From Evernia prunastri (taxonomy: Eukaryota; Ascomycota; Lecanoromycetes; Lecanorales; Parmeliaceae), in assembly GCA_003184365.1 (NCBI GenBank), contig NKYR01000074.1, forward strand, positions 124,680-188,679: 64,000 nt of DNA, in the 5' to 3' direction. A program made the translations under genes and the position numbers. This document shows, piece by piece, positions 32,391 to 44,429 of this stretch. Below the pieces are notes generated by a model, which worked only from the letters and a program-made list of their open reading frames with translations, made no database searches and was not told the DNA's origin. The stretch's first letter is position 1. Every line of letters starts with the position of its first letter.

Positions 32391-34750
32391 AATAAACGCC
32401 GCAGCCACCCTGTTGGGAAGGATTCGGATCCCAGTCTTCCTATCACAGAATAGGCAGCTGCTCGTTGCAGCCCCCAATACTCATAACCAACACCAACGTG
32501 CACCAAATGTCCCAACGCCAAGGATAAAAAAGCGTTGGACAGTAGCCCCGAACATTATGACCTAGATGATGCGCTGATGGCGGTTCACTATTAGGTTCAT
32601 TGCCGCTCATGGACTCGATACAAGCGCCCCATAGGCCCCTAAGTAGGTACGCGCTTTGGTTGGCAATGATAGCTACAACGCTCTTCTGTGGGACTCTGGC
32701 AAGAATTATGAAACTTGTCATCGGCCATCTAAATGTCGGAATAGTTGAAGGCGTATATTGCGCGATAGAAAGACTGCACCGGACTAGCGAGCGTAGATGG
32801 TAATACTGACAGTGGCAGGTCTGAGATTCAATGCTGTTGGGGGGGGGGCAAATCGAAGGCAGAACACGGCCCGCAGAAGGCCCTGTATCTCAAATTGAAG
32901 CATCGATCGTATAACATAATCGAAGTTTTAGGTCCAACACTGTAATAGACCTGCGGATCTAAGAGCTCAAAGTGCTTCAATGCTGATTAAAACCGCCTCA
33001 CCAATACCTATGCGGGAAAATTCTAGTAGTCATATGAGCTCTGCATACGAGTTTGAATTTCCGCAATAGTGTGGAGAGTCACAGGCTGTAGACAGTGCGG
33101 TTGCTAGGTAATCTGAGTAAGCGTAGTGGTGTCATCGTAGCTGCTGGACGACGTCGTAATTCTGTTGATTGCGGCGAAATGGATGGACACGGTTCTGGTA
33201 CAGAAACCGGAAAACATTGTGATATGCCAATATGAGTCGATAGACGCTGGGTGAGTATCAATCAGCTTTATCATTTATAGTGTCATTATGAGTTCCATGA
33301 GTTCAAAATGGCTCAAGGATGAGATGGTTGCACACGTGCATGAATACATGACGGATGGGTGGGTTGATATATCAGCCTGAAGTGCTGAAGCTGTTCAATC
33401 GGTTCACGCATGTTGAGGATTTCAGCCAGAGTGTCGAAGTTGCCACTGAGAGCAATCCTGATGTTACGGGATTTCGCGCGGGCTTTTGTTGTATACTGAA
33501 AATGTTGGTCCACTCTCCATGTCCACATGACTTTCAGATCACCTAGAGATTAGTAGATGGGCGCTAGAAGCCGCAGAGGCTTGATTTGAAAATAGGGAGA
33601 TCCCAAAAATGCTGGAATTTCAATGGCTTGCCCATACAACATATTATGTAGCAATTAGTCCACTTCAGGCGAGAATACCAAACGATGAGAAAGTTTGCGA
33701 GGAGAACGGCTCACTGAGTTGCATCATATTATATTATATTTAGAGTTGCAAGGAAACATCTCTACACCTAAGGGGCTGTTAGATATAGGTCCAAATAGTG
33801 TTTCCGCGGGTTCGAGGAAGACGAGGTTTTTTAAGAGGAAAATTCTGAGTTCCAGAGGGAAATCTGGGAAGGTCTCGGAGCCAAACCGGCCCGGAGGAGC
33901 TCCAAAACATTAACCGAGGCAATAATCTTTCGGGCAGAACACCCATTTAGAATGAATGACTTCGGGCAGGACGCCCCATTCAAACGGATAATGTCGGGCA
34001 AAATGCCCTACTCAAAAGACCCGAAGCCGGGCAAGAAGCCTTCGGAGTATCGGGCATGGGCATGAGATCCTGGGTGGTCCCCTCGAAATCCGATTCAGGT
34101 ATAAATCTAAAGATCCAGGCCGGGCAAGAAGCCCTAGAAGCCCCGAAGAATCGGGCAGAAGTCCCCTAAAATTTCGGGCAAGAAGCCTCGGGAAAAGCGA
34201 GCAAAAACAGCTGTAATGCGCTGAAACGGGGCCAAAGGCCTGGAATGGAAGCCCCATTCCCATCGAAAGTCCCTAAAGAATTTGGATTGATGAACGAGAT
34301 GCTCTAGAAGACCCGGGCGTACCGGGCAAGTTTTGGGCAAGAAGCCCTCGGAAATCGACGATGCGGGGCAGAGATCCCTAAAGACATTGCGATCCTTGCC
34401 TCCTGAGGCCCGAGGACGTGCGCTGTAGAGGGGGAGGCAGTTGTTAGGTGAGGACCTATTAATAGGGTGACTGCGTCTGTCAAGCGCAGACACCATCGGG
34501 GCTAGCTTGTTTAGCTGAGTGGCTGACAATGCTGATCCGTGGATGATCTGTTTGGGATGTAAGCGCACTGGTGGATTGATTGTGACTTGAAAGCTGTTCA
34601 GATCTGCCATCGCACATACTCCTCTTAAGTGAGGTCGTGCATAGCGTGATTAAGTGTTTCGAGATTACTATCTTTCACAATCTCGTAAACATTGTTAATC
34701 CAATTTAATCGGAGATTGAACAGTAGATGCCACCGGTCGTATCCTCGCAC
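32391..34750. other. Intergenic; carries the mini-hairpin array
   Basis: Ten G bases occur at 32,834-32,845, and 32,850-33,900 is AT-richer with no gene seen. From 33,931 on, the mini-hairpin array occupies the sequence; then 34,380-34,750 is ordinary. Confidence 0.5.
33931..34378. repeat. Array of GGGCA..GCCC mini-hairpins
   Basis: Eleven copies of a short motif, CGGGCA(A/G)(G/A)A(A/C)GCCC, at about 33931, 33963, 33994, 34028, 34051, 34121, 34152, 34175, 34323, 34335 and 34364. In most the GGGC can pair with the downstream GCCC across a 5-base loop. Several are spaced 31-34 bp apart, so an old ~32-bp tandem repeat is likely. The spacers diverge more than the hairpin. Confidence 0.75.
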
Positions 34751-36120
34751 CTACTGCCCATCCGCAGTGGGATAAACATCCTCCCCGTACGTCTCGTTCA
34801 AACTCACAGCCGTAACAACCGTCCCCGCCTGCATCCTCACCCACGTGTCAACACTCATCACGCCGCCCTGAGTGAACGACATCCGAACTTGCCGGACGCC
34901 CCTGTTCCACACCCCATAGCCACCGTAGCCCGAGTGCTTGCAGAAGCACAGAAACGGCCGATCCTGACTACTTCCTCCACCGACCCCGTAACCGGGCAAA
35001 GTGCCGTCGGGCCAACGTCCGCACCAGCTGTCGCCGTGGTCGTGGCCGGAGTAGATGGAATGCAGACCGGGCGTGTCGAGGAGCGCTTGCATGAAGGGAA
35101 CGGCTTCGGAACCGGTGTTTGAGTAGCCCTGTTGGGCGAGTGGGACGTCTGCGTTGAGGCCGGGGTAGTTGGGACCGGAGACTTCGGGGGAAGTCTGGGC
35201 TTGGAGGTCGGCGAATGCAAGCATGGGTATGTGGACAAATGCAAGGGAGGGAAGAGTCCCGTATTGGCTCTGGTGCAGGATCAGTGAGCGAGAAATGATG
35301 AGTGCGTAGACTTCCTAAAAAGCTAGAAAAACAAGCCTAGCGGCAGGAAGATGGAGAGCCGCTGCAGAAGTGGTGGGAGAAGGAAGAAACGCACCTGTAA
35401 GTTAGCTTGAGCGGAGCGATACCAAGCGACGGTGCCATTGGAAACATAGTTATCAATGTTATCCACATTCGCCGGAAGGCTCTGATACTCCGATCCGCCG
35501 CGAGAGTCGAAAAACCACAGCAATGCAATAGGCGTCTGACTACTTCCCGCAGTCTTCGCAGGAAACACTGGAAGCACGTAGTTCGTGACGCCATCCGTTC
35601 CAGCTGGACCGTGCTGGATGTAAGCGCCGGCGTACTTCTTCTCTTCCGCATAGAGCGCCTCGCGACTTAGATTGTACTTTGAGTCATGATTACCGTACGT
35701 GCTGGCCCAACTATATCCTCCTGCAACCAGCGGCGCAACTATCTCATCGACGTACCCTGTGGAATTGAACGCGAAAGTGTTCTCTCCGGTGATGAGATCG
35801 CCGTTCAAAACGACAAAATCTGGCTGTTCTTGAGACAGGACTTGGCGCATGAGGGTAGCGGAGTTCATGTCTGCCGGGATACCAAAAGTGCTTTCATTTT
35901 CACCGTAGTGGAGATCGGAGAAGACTGAGATGTGAAAGGAGTTGTCCCCAGCAAGATTCAAGTCTGCCTTACAGAGTAGCGCAGAGGATAGTACGAACAG
36001 GGAGAAGAACATTGCGAGGATGGCTAATAGAGAAAACAGCAAGCCAAAAAGTGGCAAGGAAATCCATGGTAGGCGTTGCTCTCTTTTCATCCCGGCGTAC
36101 AATGGTGATGGTGGGTTCAT
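34751..36120 (-). CDS. Membrane-anchored calcineurin-like metallophosphoesterase (Dcr2-type)
   Basis: Predicted 414-residue phosphatase with two exons, 36120-35395 and 35269-34751; the 125-bp intron has donor GTGCGT and acceptor ACCAG, phase 0. A single hydrophobic segment at about residues 20-50 is a signal anchor, placing the catalytic domain in the secretory lumen or outside the cell. All blocks of the dimetal centre are visible: SDLHYGE (Asp69, His71), LNGDLI (Asp108), YGNHD (143-146), a lone His in FVHIP (His255) and SGHDHGD (316-320). Four N-glycosylation sequons fit a lumenal location. Architecture is that of the fungal Dcr2/phosphatase group, related to purple-acid-type enzymes; substrate unknown. 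It is the best preserved gene in the decayed block. Confidence 0.88.
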
Positions 36121-36743
36121 GTGACAGCTTCCGGCTTGTTTCGAACCCGGTGGTGTTGACCTGCATACTGGTTAGACCAATGCAATAGGCGGACCCACAC
36201 ACGCCCTACATCTTGCCGACCGATTCGCAATTCGTTTCGTAGGGTCGGCCATGTGGACGATTGCAGGGCATATGGCTGGACCTTTTGAAGTCATGAATGA
36301 TGGAAGTATCTTGACTAACAGGTAAGCAGTCAAGAGATGGATGGAAGATTTTTGAGGCAGAGTTGAGCAGAGGGCGAAGAGCCTGGAGACGGAGGTCGGC
36401 ATCGGAAGTTCAGAACGCCAAGGTTGATCACGTGACTGCGCCGTTACCCCAGAAAAAAGCTCTCCTTCTTTCTACTTGCGCGCTCTACTGCGGATACGTA
36501 TCGACCACAGCAACTCGGCTCTTCTTCTTGAAGATCAAGCTCTTAGCGGACATTAGGCAAGGTTCTTTAGGAACACATTCAGGATCAGCAATGTTTCATG
36601 AAGTTCTCTCACATGGAAAGCCGAAGTCGTAAGACACAGATCGAACGAGCTAAATGCATTCCTAAGCAAACGCGGGTAAATCTTCAACATAGTCTTTCTT
36701 CTTCCATATTCTAGCTAAGCTCTCTCTCTGACTATCTTCCGCA
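36121..36743. other. Intergenic
   Basis: Upstream region of the phosphatase and end of the pseudogene; no gene, repeat or RNA seen. Confidence 0.5.
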
Positions 36744-38204
36744 TCACCTGTCGTCCTCATCTTCGCCGTAAGCCTCGTCCCCCAAGTCCTCATCCTCTGA
36801 CAGTTCATCGTCCAGTTCTCCACGTTCCATTTGCTGTGCATCCCCTTGTGTCTCCAACTTCACTCTTTCCTTTTTGCCTCTTTCTTGTCCTGTGCCGTCG
36901 TCCTGGCTCGAAGTATAGAGCCAATGGCTTTGACATCTCTGTCACCGAACTCCGGAAAATTGGCCTTAATGTTGTTCATAATAGATGTCACATCGGCCTC
37001 CGTAAGCTCATAGTGGTGTTTATAGACGTGCGGCCTAAGAGATGCCACCCTGCCCCCTTTCTAATCACATCCTGTAACTGGACAGCGAACCCATTGCTCG
37101 AGAGGGTTGATGACGCTCTGCTTTGTCAAGCGTGTACAGCAGTAGCGTTGCCCACTCGTTATTCCTGTAAGCCAGTGCTCCAAGAACTGAGTCCGGCACG
37201 ACAAGAAGTCCCCAGGCTCTTGTTCAATCATGATTCCAAGGTCTGGGAATACCACCCATACGCCCTCGTGTTTCCCCCAGCAGTTCGTTGTTGACCAGCC
37301 GTCACGAGCATCGTGGGCGTCCCGATGAGGTTGCGCCGTCATGTTAAAAAGGGCAGCAAGGGACGAGTTAACCGCGAAAGGACCTTGGTCGAGATGTTTC
37401 AGAAGGTCATCTTGTCTGAGCTTTTGCGTGTGCTTGTGGAATTTCTCCTTCGAGGTTCTATCAACAAGTTCCATCAACTGGTTGATAGGCTCATTCTCTC
37501 ATGAGACAGCCTCCATGAAGTCTTTGACGGCTTTTTGCTTCGCTGCATCCTTGGGACAAGACTCGAGGGAAACATCTGGGGGTTCTGCGGGGTGACCTCC
37601 CTCATGCCAATACATGAGATGCTAATACTTGTTAGCAACAAAACTAGTTGATGGATGTGGGGCATTACCGTGCGGCCCCAAGGAAGTCCTCTGGCTTGCC
37701 AGGATGCCAGTTTTTTTTCGACGGCTTGATTGTGTCGACGGTCTTTGGTTGTTGGGACTGATAGACTTTGGCGAGATCTCGAAATGCGTTTTCAGAACGC
37801 TCGCGTAGCTCACTCTCCATTCCGCGAGGCACGTGGTTGTACATTCCTCGCTTCATGAAAACAATTAGGCCGTAACCATCTTCGGTCTCGACCGACAAGC
37901 TATGGCCAGCGTGGCGCTTGTAGGGACCGATCTCCTTCAGACGCTTCTCAACATGCTCCTCTGAAGATTCGACCCCTGGTATTGGCTTGTCGACGAATTT
38001 CGATGAGTGGACCTGCCAGACAAATCTCCGCCGGAACGTCTTGAAGTCTCCACCTTCAAGCACACACGGCTCCTCTTCCACGATAGGAGGCCGTACCTCT
38101 GTCCGAAGCAAGCGACCTTTGGCTTCGGTCTTCGAGCCGGCTCTGGCTTCCGAGACGCCTTCAGCAGTAATACTCTGGCCTTTTGTCCCTTGAGTCCGAG
38201 GCAT
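36744..38204 (-). pseudogene. Decayed TET/JBP-like 2OG-Fe(II) dioxygenase
   Basis: From a true ATG at 38204, a basic N-terminal segment (536 bp to a donor GTAATG at 37668) leads to a long helical region and then a compact domain with QPHRDAHD (an HxD iron-binding pair), GWSTTNCWG, VFPDLGI, PGDFLSC, FLEHWL (second His) and GQRYCC (Arg for 2-oxoglutarate). This order fits the Tet/JBP-like oxygenases known in fungi, partly with KDZ transposons; I judge by motif order only. Four lesions: the junction at 37641-37669 does not fit the phase of the following frame; TGA at 37499-37501; TAG at 37061-37063, after which the same frame continues as good sequence for 60 codons; and a frameshift near 36860, after which an acidic tail (about 36744-36858) remains readable. 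Both stops could come from C-to-T changes (CGA, CAG). Confidence 0.6.
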
Positions 38205-41077
38205 GGTAGACTTGGCTCTGAGCTCAGAGCATGAGAGAAAAAAAACGTCGGAAGACTAAGACCTGCGTAAAGTGGTTGTTAGTACACAGATACATGATGA
38301 GACTTAGTGATTTACCCTAAGACGCGCAACGTTGAATGAGAGTCGCGAGGTCGTGATGGGGACCGGCTTCCGAAAAACGATACAAGGTTGCAAAAGTGGT
38401 GCCGACGAACACAACTCCTGTTCCGGAATGGGAGCTGCTTGTGTGGATAAGAAGCTTGCTGGTGGTGAATAGATCTGCAGCACTCGAGAGAAGTACAGGA
38501 GGGTAGGTTGAAGAAGAAAGCCGGGTTGTTGTAGGGAACGATGGACAAGCTGTGGTGTTGTCCTTGGGTCTCAGATTTATATTTACGCGGCTGCTGATCA
38601 ACTCTTAGCGCGGTGTGGCATCCATTTGGCGCTACAGTCAAGACTTTTCAATTAGCACGAGTTTCCTGGATCTACACACCCCGCAATTATGGTCCGTCGG
38701 CTCATCTCATGACTTCCAGATCCGCCCACGTTTCCTTGCCCTCGAAGATAAGGCAGGAGGAGGGTTGTCGAGAGGAAGTCATCAACCTTCAAGTGCACAG
38801 CCTGCCCACCCACCTCCTTGATCGTAGCGGTAAGCAACCGAAATTCCTACTGACCTCGCCGGCTTCGCTACTAGATAAAGGCAAAGTTCTCAAAAACACA
38901 ATCATCGAATAGTATATAGAATATAACCCCTCGAGTCCCGTCTAGACTCCCATATAACCCAAATATGCCTCCGTCCACTTGCAGATCCTTCTCGAAAAAA
39001 ATAGAAGCCATGCCGGAACGGAGTGAGCGTCGGGCGAATTAAAAGGCATGAACTCTACAGTTAAATCAGCATAGTCCGGCTGGAAAGAGGCTGCTTCGAA
39101 CGCACCTAGCTCGTTCACTTCCTCTCTTGTACGAGTCATACATATACCGATATTAAGCAGAGGAAAATCGCTCTATGGAAGGCTCCCACATCCCAGACTC
39201 CATGCAGCACAGAAGTAGCTCGGAATCGTTATGTATATATAACCATCGTCTCTCATGGACAAGCAATCTTCAAACATCGGCGGCAGAGCATGCTCCACAG
39301 ACAAACACATCCACGAGGGAACCTGCAGGGGCACACGACCTCATTATTGGCAAACAACCGAGCTCGGATAAACATCCTGAGCTGGTTTTATCTTTTGAGG
39401 GTGCTGTTTGGAGGGAGACGACCAGCAGAGTATGCAAACACTTTGTTTTTGAACATGTCGGTTCTCACTATGTCACTTCCTATGTCGTTTGTGCCAATCG
39501 AAGAGTGACTGCTAGAGCATCAGGATTTGAGCTGCTATACTCTCACTCTGTCACTTCTTCAGCTTCTGACATTCTAAAAATCAGTGTCAAATCGCTAATG
39601 TCATCCGCTAAGAAAAGGCTAGTGTGGCAAATCTGTATAGTTGCGCTTTTATCACACGAGCGTTGCTAAAGTGATTATCAGCGTCGATCACTTCTTTCGC
39701 TCTGGAGCTATCTTTCACCGTCGGTGTCAAAAGTCACCATCCTTCGAGTCTAATTCCGCCGTAGGTAAAACCAATCACAGTTTCTCATTCAATTCTATCA
39801 ACTTATTTTGGATGCCTTTACATAGAGTCTATCGTGGTTAAGGGTGGACCTTGATTTATATGGTAATGATATGGGATTTGACCCAAATGTTCTGGATATA
39901 TCAGGGCCATAGTCCTGCAAAGAAACATTTTGGAACTAAACTTTCCTCAACGGTTTCTTTGTACCTATTTCAAATGATTTATTATCTTCAGTCCTAATGG
40001 TAAAGTATTGGTCTTTCGCCCGCTCTGGAATGCGTGAAATAACAAGAAACAGAACTACGTAAAAGAGAAATCTTCGTGATTTGGTACTTCGATTATAGTC
40101 AACTGCTATGGCCTGTTACAACTTCTGGAGGATGATAACTTATGACACTGACTGTGTTTGTAAAAGAGAAAGTTCAGAACTACCTATTGACCATTCATTT
40201 CCATCAAGGAGTAGACGATTAGAATGTCATGGCATCGCATCATCACATGTCTAAGGCTACGCAGCTATTCGTATTTGGCACGGGAGGCAGCTTGGGGTGG
40301 CAGACATCATGACGTCTACTCTGACAAGCAAACCGTCATTCTTTCTATCAATGGCAGCGCTACTGGCACAGTGAATCGGAAAGTTCGAAGCCGCCAGGCT
40401 GAGTACTAATGATGAATGACGCGTCTTCAATCTTTCGATCTTTCCTTCGATCCTTGTTAAGTCAGATATCACCAAGTGTATGCGATTCTCACCCTTTCAT
40501 CCAGGGCGATTTTGTGAGCGCTCAGTACGCAAGATTATCTTGGATTATTTTGTGAGAATATTGCTGGAATATGCTAATGTTGGTTCAATAGTCAGAGCAA
40601 GGGTAGTGATTGTTGGCGAAGAGGGTTTCAATCACATCTGTGCAATGAAAATGTTGTCAAGGTTCAGGTATATGATATAGGTCGGTGATGATTCCTTCTC
40701 AGAGATCTCCTAAGCCATGTCTAATGCTTCATACTAGTTTGGTGATACAGACGACAGGCGCAAAAGTCATTGCTTGGACAGGGCTAGAATGTGAAGCTCT
40801 CTTGTCTTACGTCCAACTGCCAATTCCCCAAAGGATCATGCCTCCCAATAACGATCTGTGCTTCATTTTACCGACGGGAGATACGACTGGATCCCAAAGT
40901 ACTGATGCTGATCCGCGTTGTGCTTGGCCGGATCCGGGCTCTGTTGTGGCATGACAGTCACCACCTATACTCGACGCCCTGTCCCTGTCCTGTCTGTCTC
41001 TTTTGAGTCCGACAATGTTAAGAAAAAACGATTGCCTTGATATCCGCTGTGGACTGAATTCAATGGTTGTAGTCTTC
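38205..41077. other. Gene-poor, AT-richer region
   Basis: About 2.9 kb without a supported gene. Frames at 39175-39669 and 40685-40954 lack coding character. No inverted repeats or RNA genes noted. Confidence 0.5.
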
Positions 41078-42525
41078 TCACAGCATGGCAATAGCAGAAA
41101 ACAGATTCATCACAAAGACACCACAGGACACCAGTAAAGCTGCCTTGTTGGTGGCACCCTGCAAATCGCCATGGAACCTCCACCCACAGATCAAAAAGAC
41201 AGTCGCGGCAAGCACGAAGGTCGCGACGACAACTCTCATTAGCCAGCTCGCATGCCAGCCTTCCTCCAGTTCAACTCCCCATCCCAATCCGAACTGATAA
41301 GGCGGGCAGACGGTTAACTTCGTCTTCTCCTTTTTTGAGAAACGCTTCAACCACACGTTCTGGAGGAGCGATTTATTACCCTGTTCTTCTCTTCGTGCGG
41401 ACAGTGCAACAGGTGCGCAAGCCCGTTGCGTCCTATGTAGGGGTCTAGGTCCGGGGGGGGGGGGGGGGGGGGGGGGGAGGGATGGATGTCGTAGGCAGTA
41501 TCGCATTGTGAGTGGTCTTTGTGGTAGGCTTCCGGGTTGCTGAGTTGTGGCACGATATCAGGACCTGGAAGTATAATAGCTGGGTCGTACGGGTGACGCC
41601 CGAACTTGGTCACGCTTTTAGTACATTCCGTAGTGCCCCATTTTCTTACCAAGGAACGGATCGGACTCACGTTTCTACAATAGAGCGAGACTATCTTTCG
41701 GGGCGAGAAACAACGAGCGAAACGTCTTCGGTAAGCTGCGTATACATCCGAAAAAGCCAAAAGTCGTTTGTAACATGCTGCGCAGGAAATTGAAATATGG
41801 AGGGCATCAGTTGTGTTACTGAACAAAGAAGTAGAAAAGTTTCGTGTAGATCTTGGAGATTTTGCAAAGTGCTCTGTTTGGTGCCGCTCGCTGTGGGCAC
41901 TGCGCTTGTTGATCTTTCTGAGCTTCCTATTGTAGTGAACAGGGCAATGGAAAGAGCAGAAATCGGTGAGCTGGCAGGTAAGCCTACAACTGGAGGCTCC
42001 TGCAGCGTGCTTTCAGCACTGTTAGCAGACTCTTTGGATCTCCTCTACACGTTATATTCAAAGGGTGAGAGTTTCTACGCAAGTCCTCTGCTGCTCCTCC
42101 GCACAGCTCTGCAAAATCGTCCCAGAGCCTTGTTCCACATTGGCAGGGCCATCTGACTCGAACTTTGCCTTCGTCAAAGAGGATCGCCGCGCAGGTGGAA
42201 CCAATTTGAAGCGGATAGGCTAGCGCTCCCAACGCTCCGTCACACGATTCCATGAATTGATTGATTCGGTCCCTTTACTCGGCATACTTCCGATAGCCTT
42301 ACGAATGGTATAGGATCTGGAAACAGTAGTGCGTACCAAGAAGGAAAGACCAGACGGCGTGGAAAGGTTTAGCAAACTCCTTCTCCTGACTCTAAATGCT
42401 CCACTTCCAGAAACTAGTTGGCGCCTCTCCAGCATGATGCGATGATCCTCTCTCTTTACTAAGCGTTCGAGACTGACGGGAGTTGGTCGCTCACCGAGAC
42501 TACCGTCGCTGTCCAATGGGAACAT
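41078..42525 (-). pseudogene. Decayed fungal CxCG / two-TM family protein, split by a poly-G run
   Basis: Two protein-like blocks lie in the same frame on the minus strand. The first (about 42145-42060) contains CQCGTRLWDDFAEL followed by CGGAAEDL, a motif I recognise from a large fungal family of uncharacterised proteins. The second (about 41281-41078) is its characteristic C-terminus: GWGVELEEGW, two membrane helices and the end of the protein at ML. Between them are stops and a run of 25 G on the + strand (41453-41477), which would encode poly-Pro. A further readable segment (42525-42230) is in another frame and may be an upstream exon or out-of-phase decay. In intact relatives the CxCG part is separated from the tail by hundreds of residues, consistent with the 860-bp gap here. 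Considered a pseudogene. Confidence 0.6.
41453..41477. repeat. 25-bp poly-G run
   Basis: Twenty-five consecutive G bases within a pseudogene; the longest homopolymer in the window. Confidence 0.95.
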
Positions 42526-43116
42526 ACCGCACCTCGGCCGTGTCGCTCGGGTCGAACTGCCGTCCGAGCTACTCCACTCCAGAGCTACTCATATAACTAA
42601 ACATGAACTCGTTCGCTCATCCTAATCGACGGCGACGGGGAAATATCTACCATTTTAGCGAGAGCGCATCGTGCGTATCCAATCTTGAGCAAGATTGCAC
42701 GTGCTTGTGTATGCTCGGCATTCGTGCCACGTGGCGGTACACCTAGAAAAAGTACACAACGGGGACAGAATATATGCCGCGATTACTCAGAGGAACAGTT
42801 TGTCGACTCAGGAAACCCAATAATGCTCTTTCAGCCTCAATATGACGATTATGGGGCCTCATTGACAGGACTTCATGCTAGTACTTGCGCAGATCCGTTC
42901 CAGCCTCCGCCCTCTGGCCGTTTAGACCCTCCGCTGGTGAAAGTAACAGTACGTTGATAACGCGGGGCGGCCGAAAGCTCTGCGTCAGCACGGAGATAAT
43001 GTCTCCCGGGACTGATTAAGGATGCGACCGCCTCCATACTTCGGTTTCGTTGTGCTCAGGGTTTTCCTTGCTCTCATGCTTCTTATATTTTTCTGCACAG
43101 ACAGCAAACCACCACA
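42526..43116. other. Intergenic
   Basis: Divergent interval between the pseudogene and the amidohydrolase; contains nothing recognised. Confidence 0.45.
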
Positions 43117-44429
43117 ATGATTGTCTTCACTGTTCTGCCTTTGGTTTTCATTTTTATGAGAGCATATACTGGGGCAGTGCTTCCCCGATACCCTCCGCTG
43201 CCACCACTCATCGCTCTGGAGGAGCATTTCACAACAGCAGATATCGCTGCGCAGAATAACGCCACAGCGCCATCGATCGTCCAGAAGCTGCTGGACCTCG
43301 ATGGTCTGCGGCTTGAGAAGATGGACCAGGGCCAAATTACTAAGCAGTCAGCATCCTGGTTTTAGTACCACGATCCAGCGGCTTGCATGCTCCAAATATG
43401 CATTTCGGACCCTTTCACATTTTACCTGGTACTTCAAAGCATACCACGCTAACCCCAAAATGCGCACCAGATTCCTCTCCATCGGCGCTGCTACCGTGAA
43501 TCTTTCTCAGAGCCAAGATGCGAACAATGTCCTTGCTGCAGCAATCAGCAAGCATCCATCCCGCTTCGGTGGCTGGGCGACAGTCCCAATCTCTGACCCA
43601 ACCGCCGCGGCCGACGAACTGACTCGTACTGTCAAGGAGCTCGGTTTCGTCGGCGCCCTCATCAACAATCACGACCAAGGTAGATTCTATGATAACGTAA
43701 CCTATTGGCCTTTTTTTGCGCGGGCCCAGGAACTCAATGTTCCAGTCTACCTCCATCCCGCCGATCCGGCTAGAGAGTGGGCGTCGAGGTTCCAAGGCAA
43801 TTACCCACAGTCGGTCGCTTCTTCCCTTGGTCTCTCCGGCTGGGATTGGCGTGAGTATTTTATTATTCTGGGGAATTTCCCATCCACGCTCATCGGGCGA
43901 CAAGAGAATTTTCAGAAAATACCAAACTCATTGGCGATCAAGCAGCCTTACCTGCATAGAAATCCATCTTCCTAATTTTGGAGTACCATGCTAATTCCCA
44001 AGTTTCTCAGATCAAGAAGTCGGATTCCACATCCTGCGCCTGTTCAATAGTGGATTCTTCGACGCATTCCCGCGCATCAAGATCATCATCGGGCACATGG
44101 GGGAGATGCTCACCTTCCAGCTCGACCGCGTCATAGACATCGGCGAGACAAAACACGGCTGGCCGGCGCGGCAGCGCGACCTCCGCTCCGTGTGGAACAG
44201 CAACGTCTGGATCACCACGAGCGGTATGTTCTCCCTTGCGCCGTTCGCGTGCCTGCTGCGTCAGATGCCGGTCGATCGCATCTTGTACAGCGTAGATTGG
44301 CCATACAGCGATAATACGCAGGGTCTGGCGTTTATGGAGCAGCTCAGGGGCAGCGGTCTCGTCACGGAGGAGCAGTTCCAAGGCATTGCTTACGAGAATG
44401 CTGAATCTCTTCTTCAGGTGCAGGTATGA
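43117..44429 (+). CDS. Amidohydrolase 2 family decarboxylase (one unresolved junction)
   Basis: TIM-barrel metal enzyme of the ACMSD / 2,3-dihydroxybenzoate decarboxylase type, expected to decarboxylate small aromatic acids. Exon 1 begins at ATG 43117; residues 1-20 form a hydrophobic, signal-like N-terminus, followed by IALEEHF (E-x-H metal site). Exon 2 begins about 43471 (acceptor CACCAG, branch site GCTAAC) and holds RFGGWATVP and PVYLHPADP (His). Exon 3 (44011-44429) after a 160-bp intron (GTGAGT..CTCAG) gives WHQEVGFHILRLF across the junction, IIGHMGE and the catalytic Asp in YSVDWPY. The exon 1/2 join is unclear: after ITKQ (about 43345) no GT donor meets exon 2 in phase without a stop, so either a one- or two-base lesion or an unusual donor is involved. 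The enzyme could be inactive if this is a real lesion. Confidence 0.75.

Noticed and set aside
33931..34378. CRISPR array
   Set aside because: Eukaryotic context, core only about 14 bp, irregular spacing and similar spacers.
36130..36150. tRNA B-box-like GGGTTCGAAAC on the minus strand
   Set aside because: No matching acceptor stem, anticodon arm or A box at the proper distance.
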